64,000 nucleotides of DNA from Paguma larvata (Eukaryota > Chordata > Mammalia > Carnivora > Viverridae), in NCBI GenBank assembly GCA_030068075.1, contig CM057835.1:42080215-42144214 (forward strand), written 5' to 3'. Below are positions 48,021 to 58,892 of this stretch, one piece after another; the stretch's first letter is position 1; each line of letters begins with the position of its first letter. The notes below the pieces were generated by a model, which was given only the letters and a program-made list of their open reading frames with translations, was not told the origin of the DNA and ran no database searches. A program made the translations under genes and the position numbers.

Positions 48021-49254
48021 AGCACAATGAGTCCAGAAACATTGCCAAATGTCTATATCTAGCAACTCTATAAAATAAGAAACAGATAATCATACCAAAT
48101 AAAGTATAATAAACTACAGACTATTGTGTGGTTCTAAGTACAATGCTATGGAATTTGGAGCTGGACGTTCTTGGAAGCAAGAGCAAAAAGAGGGATTAAC
48201 ACGGCTGCACAGTAATAAGTGTCATCAGGTATTCCTTTATGTATTTACTCACATATTTATTTATGTTGCTTTTGATTCTATAAAGGACTGGAGACAACTA
48301 GTGGTTTCTATATAACAAACTGCAGTTTGGAAAAGGTCAAGGATAACCTAAAATACTGTGAGGAAAGGATCCGTTTGAAACACAAATTCAAATAATATTG
48401 CACAGCAGTACAAGAGTGGGGAAGAATGTTATTTTGCACTGGTAATTTTGAGCGAAGATACTTGGCTACTGAAAGGTAACCAAGCAGAGCTTCAAGTAGG
48501 TAGCAAGTCTCGGAATAACAGGTTCACTTGGTCAATGAGTTCTATCATATTCAAATTGTAATCATAGATGCAGTCTTTAAAATAAAGTTACCTACAGACA
48601 CATTGTTCTCCTAAGTGTTATATTTAACATGACAGTGGTCATTAAACCACCTTTTACAGAGTCAAATTTATCGCGTTTGCTATTCTTTCAGGTTAAATCT
48701 AATATTTTAGTTAATGGAGACTCTATATGGAAATATCATACTCATAAGAAGTTAAATGTTAACTGATCAAATAAACAAAACAATCCAGCCAACAACAACG
48801 AAACTAATAAGCTTTAGTCTACATCACCAAAACTAGATATGTGAGTAGCTCACATCATGTGACGTGGTGCATGGTGAACCACTAGAGATACACTCAGGCC
48901 AAAAAGTATAGAAGGGGACATGGTAGTTAACATCACATATCTGAAATGATTTAATCTGAAGCTGGAATTATGTGTTTATATGACCCCAAAGAGTAAAATA
49001 AGTTTGTTGTTGGAAGTTATAGATTGATTTGGTCCAATAAAATATATCTAAGATTTTTTTAAAGAAAATGATCTCTATGAATGGAATGATTCGCGTCATG
49101 TGGCATTCATGTCCACATTTCTGAAGGCTCAAGGAAAGTAGAATGACCCATTTTCTGAGTGTTGTGGAGGGAATGCATTCCAACCTGATCCAAGGAGCCC
49201 TACTGCTCATCAGCAGGAGCATCTTCAGATGCATTATGTTCCTTTTGAGCTTCT
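48021..49254. other. Noncoding sequence
   Basis: No confident repeat. A 110-codon minus frame (48968-49300) overlaps the MIR-like 3' fragment. Confidence 0.5.
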
Positions 49255-49375
49255 TATTCACAGTAAAATTGCAAAAGTACCACGTACCCTGCAGGGTCAT
49301 TGTGAGGAATACATATGATTAAAGAATCAGAATGTGCCTAATGGATAAGGGGCACTTGACGAATGTTAGTTGAAT
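49255..49375 (+). mobile_element. MIR SINE 3' fragment
   Basis: 'gcagggtcattgtgaggaat' and 'ggggcacttgacgaatgtta' resemble the MIR 3' half. Confidence 0.5.
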
Positions 49376-49472
49376 ATGAATCTGAAGGATTCAGCTGGGT
49401 TTGTGTCAGGAATCACTTAGAAGATAGCTTGAGGAATGAGCTATTTGCAGATATAGATAAATGATAGACAGA

Positions 49473-49508
49473 TTGATAGATTAGATGGATGGATAGATAA
49501 ATAGATAG

Positions 49509-49540
<32 letters not shown>
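49473..49540. repeat. (GATA)n microsatellite
   Basis: Gata units with ggat and aata variants. An opposite-sense TATC array follows at 49585. Confidence 0.93.
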
Positions 49541-49541
<1 letters not shown>

Positions 49542-49584
49542 TTGCATTTGATTATACTTGGAAAAAATGATATATAAGTATAGG

Positions 49585-49632
49585 TATATAGATATCTATA
49601 TCTGTATCTATATCTATCTATCTACTATCTAT
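49585..49632. repeat. (TATC)n microsatellite, complementary to the GATA array
   Basis: tatctatatctgtatctatatctatc-type units read as the complement of the 49473-49540 array, about 45 bases away. Confidence 0.9.
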
Positions 49633-51652
49633 TTTGCAGATAGTCTGTATATGCCTTTTTAGTGTAAGTATTTTATATCTGTCATTAAGCTTTATAGTGT
49701 TCATATACATGTACATGCTTGCAGAGATTTTTTTTTTGCCTAGGTCTCAATAGAAATCTAGAGCAGAAATAATATAGTCTCAGTAAATGTTAAGTTCGCC
49801 TGCATGCAAAGACAATAACTAACAATTAATTAAATAAGGTAGTAACTTATTTCTCTCTTAGATAAAAAAAAATTCCCAGTAGTCCAATTATGGTGTGGCA
49901 ACTCCATCTTTATCAGGGTCCCACACTCCTTCTCTTTCGCTGTTCTAAGCACCTTTAGTGTACTGTCTCATAGTTCAAGATAAATGCCCATTTTCCAGGT
50001 ATAAATGTTGCCTTTAGGCACTAAGAAGGAAAAATAAAGAGATCTAAGAACTATATATTTTGGAAGTTGCACACAATGCTTCCAGTTACATCTCATTGGC
50101 CAAAACTTGGTCATTGGCTATATTTATCCTCAAGTGATCGAGAGAAATAAAATATTTTAGCTGGCGGGCAAAAGGCCCTCTTAAAAATTCACGTTCTTGG
50201 AATGAAGAGGGCAAAGAATAGTAGAATAGCACTTCTGCCACAGGCGACTACACTCAAATATAGACTTTTCTTTAGGAAGTATCTTTAGCCTTGTTTCAGT
50301 ACCTGAATAAATATTAAATTCTCAGGCTTTTATATCATAAAGTATGGCCAATGTATGGCTTTCCCTGGGAAGCTTTCAAAACAGGAGTGATCGATAATCC
50401 AAGGAGACACTAAAAGACGTCAAAAGACTCTCAATGTATCTAATGCTCAGAAACATGATTTGCCCACCAAGATGAACTAGTCAAACCCATTATACCCTCC
50501 CTTGAAACCAAATTAATTGACTCATTACCTGAAGTTGTTAGACATAAATTATTTGGGTTTTGAAAAACATCTGTTAATAGTAATTCTGTTAGTTTTAGAA
50601 TAGTAAGTCATTTTCCCTAGCAATATTTAATAAATAAGGTGAAATATTTACATGTAGCCCATTCCTTATTTTTTTTTATAAAACCAGCTCATTGGATTAC
50701 AAAAGATACTTATTTTTATTTATTTGGTTGAGATAGTTTATTTCAAAATGATTTCAATAGGAGTCATTAAACTGTAGTGGAGGAAAAAATAATTTCCCTC
50801 TACGCTTTTAATTTCTCCCCTGTAACAAAAGATAGATAGGGGAAAAACAAACAGAAGTTTATTAACATGTATATCCAATGTACTCACGGGAGATAATCAA
50901 GAAAAAAGTGAAAATGGTCAGAAGTGTCTTAGAGTTAGGCTTAAATACCATCTTCAGCAAAACAGAGAGGAGTGTGGGGGAGGCCAGTTGTGGAGAGGTA
51001 ACCAGAAAAAGTACGGTAAACAAGAGTAAGGTTCCTTATGCAGATTTCAAGCTGGTGTCTTCTCCACTGATAAGAATTTCTTGTGATTTAGTCATCCTTC
51101 TATGCCTGATATAGAGAGGAAGACATCTTTACAAATGGAGATGTCTTTCATAAATGGAAATTTCCCTTACAGGTGAATGATTTCTAGTATATTCTCAGAC
51201 TTTTTCCTGTAAATTCTTTCTCAAAACAATCAGCTCAAAATAATCCCTGTGCCAAAGAAACATATTGTGAGGGTGGCATGTTCTGCCAACTTTCATTCAC
51301 ATGACCAATGATCTAAAATATGTTTTATAAGGCTCAAGGTAGCCATTTTCTCTACTTGGCTGTTATTTCTTCTTCTCTAGTGTGACTCTTCTGTCAGTAT
51401 TTAAGTTGCAATGGACCTATACCCTTGATTATCAAGAAAAATTAAAGAACAAAAACCAACACTTTCGTTTCTCTCCTCCAAAAGTAATGATTATATCACA
51501 AAGGAAAACATTTTACTATATCTGTTTTTAAAAACCTAACACTTTCAAGTTAAGGAATTTTTAAATAATTTACAATAATTTAGAAGACATCAGTCATCTA
51601 AAAGCTTATTAGCAAAGAAGCCATCAAGCCTTGATTTTTTTTTGTATTCCTT
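49633..51652. other. Noncoding unique sequence
   Basis: AT-rich with no recognised repeat. The plus frame at 50878-51114 has no motif. Confidence 0.5.
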
Positions 51653-51667
51653 TCATGAATTATTCTT

Positions 51668-51882
51668 TTTTTTAAATTTTTTTAATGTTTATTTTTGAGA
51701 GAGAGAGACAGAGCACAAGCAGGGGAGGGGCAGAGAGAGAGAAGGAGACACAGAATCTGAAGCAGGCTCCAGGCTCTGAGCTGTCAGCACAGAGCCCAAC
51801 GAGGGGCTCGAACTCACAAACCGTGAGATCATGTCCTGGGCTGAAGTTGGCCACTTAACCGACTGAGCCACCCAGGCGCCCC
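51668..51882 (-). mobile_element. Felid tRNA-derived SINE, reverse orientation
   Basis: Near-consensus reverse copy with an exact 15-bp target duplication, tcatgaattattctt, at 51653-51667 and 51883-51897. Confidence 0.95.
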
Positions 51883-51996
51883 TCATGAATTATTCTTAAA
51901 AATAAATCTATACTATAGTATAAATATTCCTGTCCAGTACATTTTAAGAAATATTTGTGAAATATAAAAATACCTTATTTAAAATTTAAATCCTTT

Positions 51997-52208
51997 TATT
52001 TTAAATGTTTTTAATGTTTATTTTTGAGAGAGAGAGAGACAGAGCATGAGCAGTGGAGGGACATAAAGAGAGGGAGACACAGAATCCCAGCAGACTCCAG
52101 GCTCTGAGCTGTCAGCACAGAGCCCGTTGCGGGGTCAAACTCATGGACCCTGAGATCATGACATGAACTGAAGTCTGGTACTTAATGGACTGAGCCACCC
52201 AGGAGCTC
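51997..52208 (-). mobile_element. Felid tRNA-derived SINE, reverse orientation, older copy
   Basis: Second SINE in the same direction about 115 bases after the previous one. Body and head ('gactgagccacccaggagct') are clear but more diverged, and the flanking AT-rich sequences give only an imperfect duplication. Confidence 0.9.
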
Positions 52209-52239
52209 CAAAATTATAAATGCTTTTAACTTCACTCAA

Positions 52240-52404
52240 ATTAACAAGGTAAATCTTGAAAAATAACCATCCCATACAGTGCTAAAAAGAAATGAGCTAT
52301 CAAACCATGAAAAGACATGGAGGAATCTTTTAAAAAATAAATATATAAAATTTATTTATTTATTTTGAGAGAGAAAGCATAACCAGGGGAGGGGCAAGGA
52401 TAGA

Positions 52405-52437
<33 letters not shown>

Positions 52438-52438
52438 A

Positions 52439-52491
<53 letters not shown>

Positions 52492-52935
52492 AAAGACATG
52501 GAACAATCTTAAACGTATATTACTAAGTGAAAGAAGCCAATCTGAAAAGTTGCATTTTGTATAAAGATAACATAAGACATTCTGGAAAAGGCAAAACTAT
52601 GGAAACAGCAAAAAGATCAGTGGTTGCCATGGGTTGAGGGCAGAGGGAGAAGAGTAGGGGAAGTAAAGAGTATTTTGGGGGCAGTAAAAATACTATAAAA
52701 ATGGATGCATGTTGTTATATATCTGTCTAACTTCATAGAGTATACAACAGCAAGAGTGAACGATAAACTCTAGACTTTGGGGGACAATGCTGCGTCAGTG
52801 CAGGTTCAGCAATGGTAACATATGGACCACTCTGGTGCCAGACATTGATAACGAGGCAGGCTATGCATGTGTGAGGGTAGGGTGTATATGGAAAGTCTCT
52901 GTATCTTCTCCTCAATTTTGCCAAAAAAAAAAAAA
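52240..52935 (+). mobile_element. L1 LINE 3' UTR, split by a head-less SINE
   Basis: 'gaaatgagctatcaaaccat', then after the SINE 'actaagtgaaagaagccaat', 'cattctggaaaaggcaaaac', 'gatcagtggttgccatgggt', 'ccactctggtgccagacatt' and 'cctcaattttgcc' plus A15 at the end. This is the standard order of an L1 3' UTR through its poly(A). The short frame at 52787-53053 is not a gene. Confidence 0.85.
52330..52489 (-). mobile_element. Head-less felid SINE with compound (GT)n(GA)n expansion
   Basis: Only the reversed tail and start of the body remain ('tttatttatttattttgaga', 'accaggggaggggcaagga'). Then come (GT)n at about 52410-52436 and (GA)n to 52488, with no tRNA-like head. A target duplication of about 21 bp starting gaaaagacatgga flanks the whole unit (52309-52329 and 52490-52510, two mismatches), so this is one insertion that lost its head inside. 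It sits in an L1 3' end. Confidence 0.85.
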
Positions 52936-54139
52936 AATTAACCCTCAATTTTTAAAAAGTCCACATTCATGCACAGTAATTTTCGATTTTCTGTCCAATT
53001 CTCTCCTTTATTTCATATATAATTCAATTTATTTGGAACAGAAATTTTCATAGTGTAACAAGATAACTTTAGAGAAGCCAGAAACATTCATTATCTGAGA
53101 TATGAAAATGTCTCAGAACAAAAATACATTTTAAAAGAAGCTTTAGAAACGTGCTTAACATAAATGGATGTTAAATCTGCATTGAACTCAGTGTTATTAG
53201 CAAATGATAAACCTCTAAAATTAACTATATTGTCATCTGCTTAAAATGTGGAACTTCTGAGCTCTCAAAGTTTCCATTCTTTGACTTTAATGTAATACAG
53301 TGAGAACTTCATTATAATGTAATGTTCAAAACATTACTGAGATACAAAAATTATCCCCAAGTTAAAAAATGCAGTTTGCTGTTAAGCTGACATTACAGTT
53401 TATAAACAATTTCAGATGGGAGTTCTTGAAGTTTTTAATGGTATCCATCCTCAACATAGCTCCTACTTATCTCACTGAAAGTGCATTACGTTTCAAAATC
53501 TAAAATTAACCAATTGAAAACATTTACAATTAACAACATAAATACACTTCCTTAAACAGAAGCTCATTGTGTCTCAGGAAGACTTCAACAACATTTCCTA
53601 ATGGATTTCCTACCTCAAACTTCTTGCAACACACAACAAAAAGTACACTAATAGGACAAAAATTTACAACATTATATAGTAATTCTTATTTGAATATGGC
53701 AAATTAGCCAAGACAATTTTATTTTTGTGTCCACTGTTACTTTTTTTTCTGTATACATCTTTATTCACTATGTGGAAATTCTCAGTAGTAGAGGACTGAA
53801 TTGACAAAATCTGCCAGAAAGTACAAAAAAAAAAACCCAAAATGGAAAATATTTTTGAATAAAAAAATAAAAGATCAGCCTTTCATTTTTTTCAAACGTT
53901 CAGCAAATATGAGTTACAGAAAGACAAAATGGACAGGAGCAAATTGGCACAGAAATAATTCATGAAATCTCATCAAGCTGAGGAAGGTGGAACCTCAGAA
54001 TGAAAGCCTCCACCAAGAAGGCAACAAAATGAACAAAAAGAGACTCACGATTAGGTGATGGGTGCAACTTAATTTCATCTGGAATGAAATAAACATCTTA
54101 ACGGCCTTAAGAAATTGACAATGGGTTTTTTATTCTTGT
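52936..54139. other. Noncoding sequence before the SNRPB2 retrocopy
   Basis: AT-rich. Nothing recognised, and no target duplication for the retrocopy found. Confidence 0.5.
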
Positions 54140-54424
54140 GATACCAGAGTAGGCCTCAGGCTATCAGGATAGTTTAACCCAAAACATGGATATCAGACCA
54201 AATTACACAACTGATATCAACAATATGAAGGGCAAAATTAAGAAAGAAGAATCGGAGAGATCCCTATATGCCCTGTTTTTCTGTTTGGCCAAGTGGTAGA
54301 TATCATAGCTTTAAAGATCTGAAGATAGAGGACAAATCTTTGTTACTTGTAAGGAACCAGGCTCATCCACAAATGCCTTGAGGCAGTTACAGGATTTCCG
54401 CTTTATGATAAAACAATGCGAAGG

Positions 54425-54630
54425 GCGCCTGGGTGGCTCAGTCCATTAAACTTCTGACTGGCTCAGGTCATAATTTCCTGGTTCATGAGTTCGAGCCCCA
54501 CATCGAGCTGTCTGTCGTCAGCATAGAGCCTGCTTTGGATCCTCTGTCCCTCTCTTTCTCTGAACCTACCCTGATCGTGCTCTCTCTCTCTCAAAAATAA
54601 GTAAACATTGAAAAAAAGAAAAAGAAAAAA
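54425..54630 (+). mobile_element. Felid SINE inserted in the SNRPB2 retrocopy
   Basis: Plus-strand SINE (ggcgcctgggtggctcag, 'gagttcgagcccc', 'ctctcaaaaataagtaaaca', A/GA tail). The pseudogene breaks at 'aatgcgaa' and resumes at 'agaatccagtatgcaaaaac'. The duplication is degraded (gcgaag versus cgagaag). The insertion postdates the retrocopy. Confidence 0.93.
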
Positions 54631-55250
54631 CCGAGAAGAATCCAGTATGCAAAAACAGATTCTCATATAATATCTAAAATGTGTGGCACCTTTGCTGACA
54701 AAGAAGGAATAGGAAAAAGCAAAAACCGTGGACCAGAAAACAAAAAGTCTGGTCAGGGAACACCAAATGCAGCAAATACCCAAGGAAATTCAAAATCAAA
54801 TCCTCGCGCCTGATTACCCTCCAAACTATATTTTCTTCCTTACTAATCTGCCAAAGGAGACTAATGAGATAATGTTATCCATGCCATTTAATCAGTTTCC
54901 TAGTTTCAAGAGTGTGTTTGGTACCTGGGAGGGGTGACATGGCTTTTGTTGAATTTGAAAATGACGAACAGGCTGGAGCTGTCAGGGTTGCTTCACACGG
55001 ATTTAAAATCAACTGTCCCATGCCATGAAGATCACTTATGCCAAGAAATAACATATGCTGATAGTTGTCTTTAAAGGACTTGATGTTATTTATAGTGTTT
55101 GTTTTGATACCATTTGGTCAGGCCATTTTGACAGTTGTTGGTAGGGGGGAAGGGAAAGTGAAAGTTAAATTTTTGTTAATAATTCCAAAAAATACCTAGT
55201 CTTTGTTTTGCATGAATGAACTATGAAATATACAGGCCTGGATTTTGTAC

Positions 55251-55256
55251 AATAAA
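55251..55256 (+). promoter_or_regulatory. Fossil polyadenylation signal of the SNRPB2 retrocopy
   Basis: AATAAA lies about 20 bases before the A-rich/GAAA tail, as expected where the parent mRNA was cleaved and polyadenylated. It is a relic carried by retroposition and there is no sign that it is used. Confidence 0.75.
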
Positions 55257-55273
55257 CTTGTATTTGTATTTGA

Positions 55274-55352
55274 AAGAAAGAAAGAAAGAAAGAAAGAAAA
55301 AGAGAGAAAGGAAAGAAGGAAGGAAGGAAGGAAGGAAAGAAAGAAGGAAGGA
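55274..55352. repeat. (GAAA)n/(GGAA)n purine microsatellite
   Basis: Repeated gaaa units pass into ggaa units directly behind the polyadenylation signal of the SNRPB2 retrocopy. The position suggests the array grew from the retrocopy's poly(A) tail. Open frames through it on the minus strand (runs of F, L, S, P) are repeat artefacts. Confidence 0.92.
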
Positions 55353-55440
55353 GGGGAAACAGGTAACCAATAAAAGATCAGGATACAGAACACTCATGGG
55401 CTTTATGTCCAAATCACTGTAATCTTTAGCAATGCTTTTA

Positions 55441-55668
55441 TTTTTTTTAAACTTTTTTTTTAATGTTTATTTATTTTTGAAAGAGAGACAGTGAGACAGA
55501 GTACGAGCGGGGAGGGGCAGAGAGAGAGGGAGACACAGAATCTGAAGAAGGCTCCAGGCTCTGAGTTGTCAGCACAGAGCTGGACACGGGGCTCAAAACC
55601 TACAAACCGCAAGATCATGACCTGGGCTGAAGTCAGACACTTAGCCAACTGAGCCACCTAGGCACCCC
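55441..55668 (-). mobile_element. Felid tRNA-derived SINE, reverse orientation
   Basis: Reverse SINE with flanks tagcaatgctttta (55427-55440) and tagcaacgccttta (55669-55682), a 14-bp duplication with two changes. Confidence 0.95.
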
Positions 55669-55682
55669 TAGCAACGCCTTTA

Positions 55683-56504
55683 AAATCGTAAGGGAGAATG
55701 ATCTCAAATTAGAATTTTCCATACAGACTGCTACTCAATTGTGAAGGATAAATAATGGCATTTTTCTGACATGTAATAGCATTTTCTGATATGTAAAGGC
55801 TTCAAAAATCTCCCCCATTGATCCATTAACAGTAAAGAGTAACTGGAAGATTTATTACAGTTAAAATAATTAATTTACTAAAGTTAAAGTAGTTAATTTA
55901 CTGCAGTTAAAATAATTAAACTAAGAGAGACGTAGACAACACAGAAAGTATGGAATCCAATACAGGAAAGAGAATGCACAAAGGAAACTAACAGGAACAT
56001 GTTGAAGGCAAAACCTAAAACAAAAGTTGCAAAACAGGCCTGGAGGACAATCTCTCCAGACAGGAGTTGGAGGACAGTGACTTCCAAGACGGATATTGCC
56101 AAGAAGTTAATGTTAATGATAGAGCAACTGAAGTATTTCAATGTGTTTTCTGGGTCATCTGTAAGGTCAAAGAAGTTGGTGATTAATAAATTATACAGGA
56201 AACAGAGAAAATAGAAAACCAAGGCAGTCAGTAATTCCAGGACAAATAAAACATTGCCTAAGAAAAGTCATCGTAATCACAGTACAATACTTCTCTTAGC
56301 TCTGAATAATATTTGCATTGTCATAAATTCATGAACATTAAAAATTAATTCAACCAAAAAGAGTGATATATAAACTACATTAGGAACATCAGGGAAGAGA
56401 AAGTATTTACCTCAAAGAGAAGCAAATATATATCTTCCATAATAGAAAGTTATTAAATAATATCTAAAACAGGAAGACCAAGATATGATAATTTAAAAAT
56501 GAGA
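55683..56504. other. Noncoding sequence with short AT tandem repeat
   Basis: A 109-codon minus frame at 55893-56222 is hydrophobic because the strand is T-rich. No family signature. Confidence 0.5.
55857..55922 (+). repeat. Short imperfect tandem repeat, about three units
   Basis: 'agttaaaataattaatttac' recurs as 'agttaaagtagttaatttac' and 'agttaaaataattaaac', a 20-24 base AT-rich unit. Confidence 0.8.
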
Positions 56505-56690
56505 TGCATAAAGGCACAGTCGATGGTACTGTAATAGCGTAGTATAGTGACAGATGGTAGCTACATTTGTGGTGAGCACAGCAGAACGTACAGAGATGTT
56601 GGATCACTATGTTGTACACCTGAAACCAATGTTAACATTGTGTGTCAACTAGACTCAAAGAAAAATTTTTGAATATGATTTATAATATGG
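56505..56690 (+). mobile_element. L1 LINE 3' end
   Basis: 'tgacagatggtagctacatt', 'gatcactatgttgtacacct' and 'attgtgtgtcaactagactc' are the familiar terminal segment of older mammalian L1 3' ends. Confidence 0.8.
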
Positions 56691-57251
56691 AGGCAACCAG
56701 CAGAAGAAACAGCTCTAAAGGTTAAATACACAGCCTCAATGATGAAAAGAGGGCCATAGACTAGGCTTTCGCTGTAAGCATAGCACAACTCTCTGACTTT
56801 TAAAATTATTTACATGAATAACTTTGTTTAAAGAAATAATTAAACATAGAATAAATTCTTCATATTTCCAGGAATAAAATAAACAAGACTGGTAGAAGAA
56901 AAGCTAAAATCTGCAATGGGTGAAGAAAACAAATTGTGACTTAATATTTGTATACGATATAGCGTTGATGCTGTTTCCGTAAACATCAGATATTCTCAAA
57001 CACTCCAACCTTCAGGGAACTCACCACATATTAAGGTCATCTTTCAAAAATATTAATTAATTAATTAAATGATTTTAACATAAAATGGAGGCAATCAAAA
57101 GCTCAGTGTAATGGTAAAAAAAATGCAGGGATGATGTTTCAGAATAGAATATAAATGTTATAAAAATTGACAATTAACATATATTAAATTCTTTTTTTAA
57201 TTGAGACATTTGGAAAGGAGTGGTGGGAGGACATGTAAATCTGGTGAATGG
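56691..57251. other. Noncoding sequence
   Basis: AT-rich, nothing recognised. Confidence 0.5.
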
Positions 57252-57478
57252 CCGGGCATGTGGGTGGCTCAGTCGGTTAAGCCTCTGACTCTTGATTTCT
57301 GACTCTCAGGATCCCTGAGTTCAAGCCCATGAGGGCTCCTGGCTCCACAATGAGAGTGCCAGGCTCTCTCTCTCTTGCTCTCTCTCTCTCTATTTCTCTG
57401 CCCCTATCCCACTGGCACCCTCTCCATCTCTCTCTCTCAAAAATAAATAAATAAACAAATAAATAAATAATTTTTTTA
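57252..57478 (+). mobile_element. Felid SINE, variant subtype
   Basis: 'catgtgggtggctcagtcgg' head with the 'ctctgactcttgatttctga' variant, a CT-rich body and a long (AAAT)n tail. The target duplication is not clear. Confidence 0.92.
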
Positions 57479-58675
57479 AGTGATGAACGTCTTTCATCGC
57501 CTGTCTAAAACTGAAATAATGTGTTTCAAGAAATAAAACACAACGATTTCAACCTTTTTGTCTTTCTCTTTTTTTCCCTATAAAGTTAGAGGTATCTATA
57601 GGAAACATTTATTGAAGCATTTGCCATTTCTTTAGTTTCTTTTTTGAGTGCCTTTATTTTTAATAAATCAAAGTAAGTTGAATCATCTTCTTAAATTAGC
57701 CTCATAGTGCAATCCTATTTAGTAACATTTTGTTTCCCCGTCAGAGAGGATCTTTCCATGTACACCTATAAAAAGGACAATATCTGAATGTAACTTAATA
57801 ATAACCAGGGTTATTTGAGGGGTATTTGTTTTTCTTTGTATTCTATTTGAATTCTTTATAATGAGCCTGAATTATATGTCTAAACAAACAAACAAACAAA
57901 CAAAAAGACACAGAAAAGGAAAAGAAAAGCTAGCAAAAATTTTTTTTCTCAAAGGAAAAGAAGAGGCAAAGCATAAATACCCATTAATGTCAACGAGGAG
58001 AACCCAGTCCAAGTTTTCTGTTATACGGGTTGGCTGAAGTTTTTCCGCATCTCTGGGATCCGTAACTATATTCTGTGCTTATTGTAACCAAAAGCCCCCT
58101 CAGGTGTTTATCTTAAATATTATCACTCTGTCCTCCCTCTGTTTACTCTTTATGACAGAGGACTCTGCTCGAGTCTGAGAAGACATCGTGTTCTTCTCTG
58201 TACCCTTGCACTCCCATCTTGTCAAAGTATTTTATTAAACTTTTTCCCCCCTCCCTTGATGTATGGTTTACTCTATCAGGCTAAATCTGACTGGGAGTCC
58301 AAATGTTCAGGCACTTTCATTTTATCCACTTCTCCTACAGACTCCACTATTTATCCAGACAAGCTCAGTGTGCCTCTCCCAATCCACTACGTTTTTGCCC
58401 TTGTCCTCTGTGCATTGCTGTCTTCCACCTGGCATCTCGCTCTTGTCAGATTGATCTGCAGGTCATCTTCTGATAGTGTCCTAATGGGTTTTCTACTTTG
58501 ACAAGCAGGTTGATCTAATTCCTCACACACACCACAGATTAGATTCTGGTCCATCCTGCTTCTGTGTCCTGGGGAAGCTAGATGGCTCCTCCATCCTTCC
58601 TCACTAGCACCTTCTGGTGCAGGGCACCGAGGGCAATTCCTGACGAGCCTTTGTGCCAAATAAAAATTTCTTTAG
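57479..58675. other. Noncoding sequence, C-rich second half
   Basis: 58080-58660 is richer in C and ends 'gccaaataaaaatttcttta' just before a SINE. It could be a worn LTR or retrocopy, but I could not match it to anything. Confidence 0.45.
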
Positions 58676-58892
58676 GAGGACCTGGGTGGCTCAGTCGGTT
58701 AAGCTTCTGACTTCAGCTCAGGTCATGATCTCATGGTTTGTGAGTTTGAGCCCCGCATCGGGCTCTGTGCTGACGGCTTAGAGCCTGGAGCCTGCTTCAG
58801 ATTCTGTCTTCCTCTCTCTCTGCTCCTCCCTAGATCGTGCTCTGTCTCTCTTCTCTCTCTCAAACATAAATAAGCGTAAAAAAATATTTAAA
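58676..58892 (+). mobile_element. Felid tRNA-derived SINE
   Basis: Head 'acctgggtggctcagtcggt', box B-like 'gtgagtttgagcccc', body and 'ctctcaaacataaataagcg' end. I see no clean duplication at the flanks. Confidence 0.93.

Larger units (their letters stand above)
54140..55272 (+). pseudogene. SNRPB2P: SNRPB2 (U2 snRNP B'') processed pseudogene, interrupted by a SINE
   Basis: This is an intronless, decayed copy of the mRNA for U2 small nuclear ribonucleoprotein B'', a spliceosomal protein with two RRM domains that binds U2 snRNA in the nucleus. The old start codon is at 54186 and the first residues read MDIRPNYTTDINN, close to the known N-terminus. An in-frame stop follows in RRM1 at about 54294, with frameshifts after it. 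RRM1 resumes as 'ggctcatccacaaatgcctt' (54361-54380) before a SINE (54425-54630) cuts the copy. The linker and RRM2 follow; 54803-54900 reads [20 protein letters not shown] in one frame, and the C-terminal 'MKITYAKK' with its stop is near 55026-55051. A 3' UTR runs to AATAAA at 55251, followed by an A-rich tail that has become a GAAA repeat. Stops, frameshifts, lack of introns and the tail mark a dead retrocopy. The 5' boundary is approximate and I found no clear flanking duplication. Confidence 0.93.

Noticed and set aside
49473..49632. CRISPR-like array (short regular repeats)
   Set aside because: Units are 4 bases with no spacers, and the genome is mammalian.
54728..54937. SNRPB2-like frame as a living gene
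   Set aside because: It is one open piece of a retrocopy with upstream stops, a SINE insertion and frameshifts on both sides.
55196..55422. Overlapping frames on both strands rich in K/E/R or F/L/S
   Set aside because: They come from the GAAA/GGAA microsatellite behind the retrocopy.
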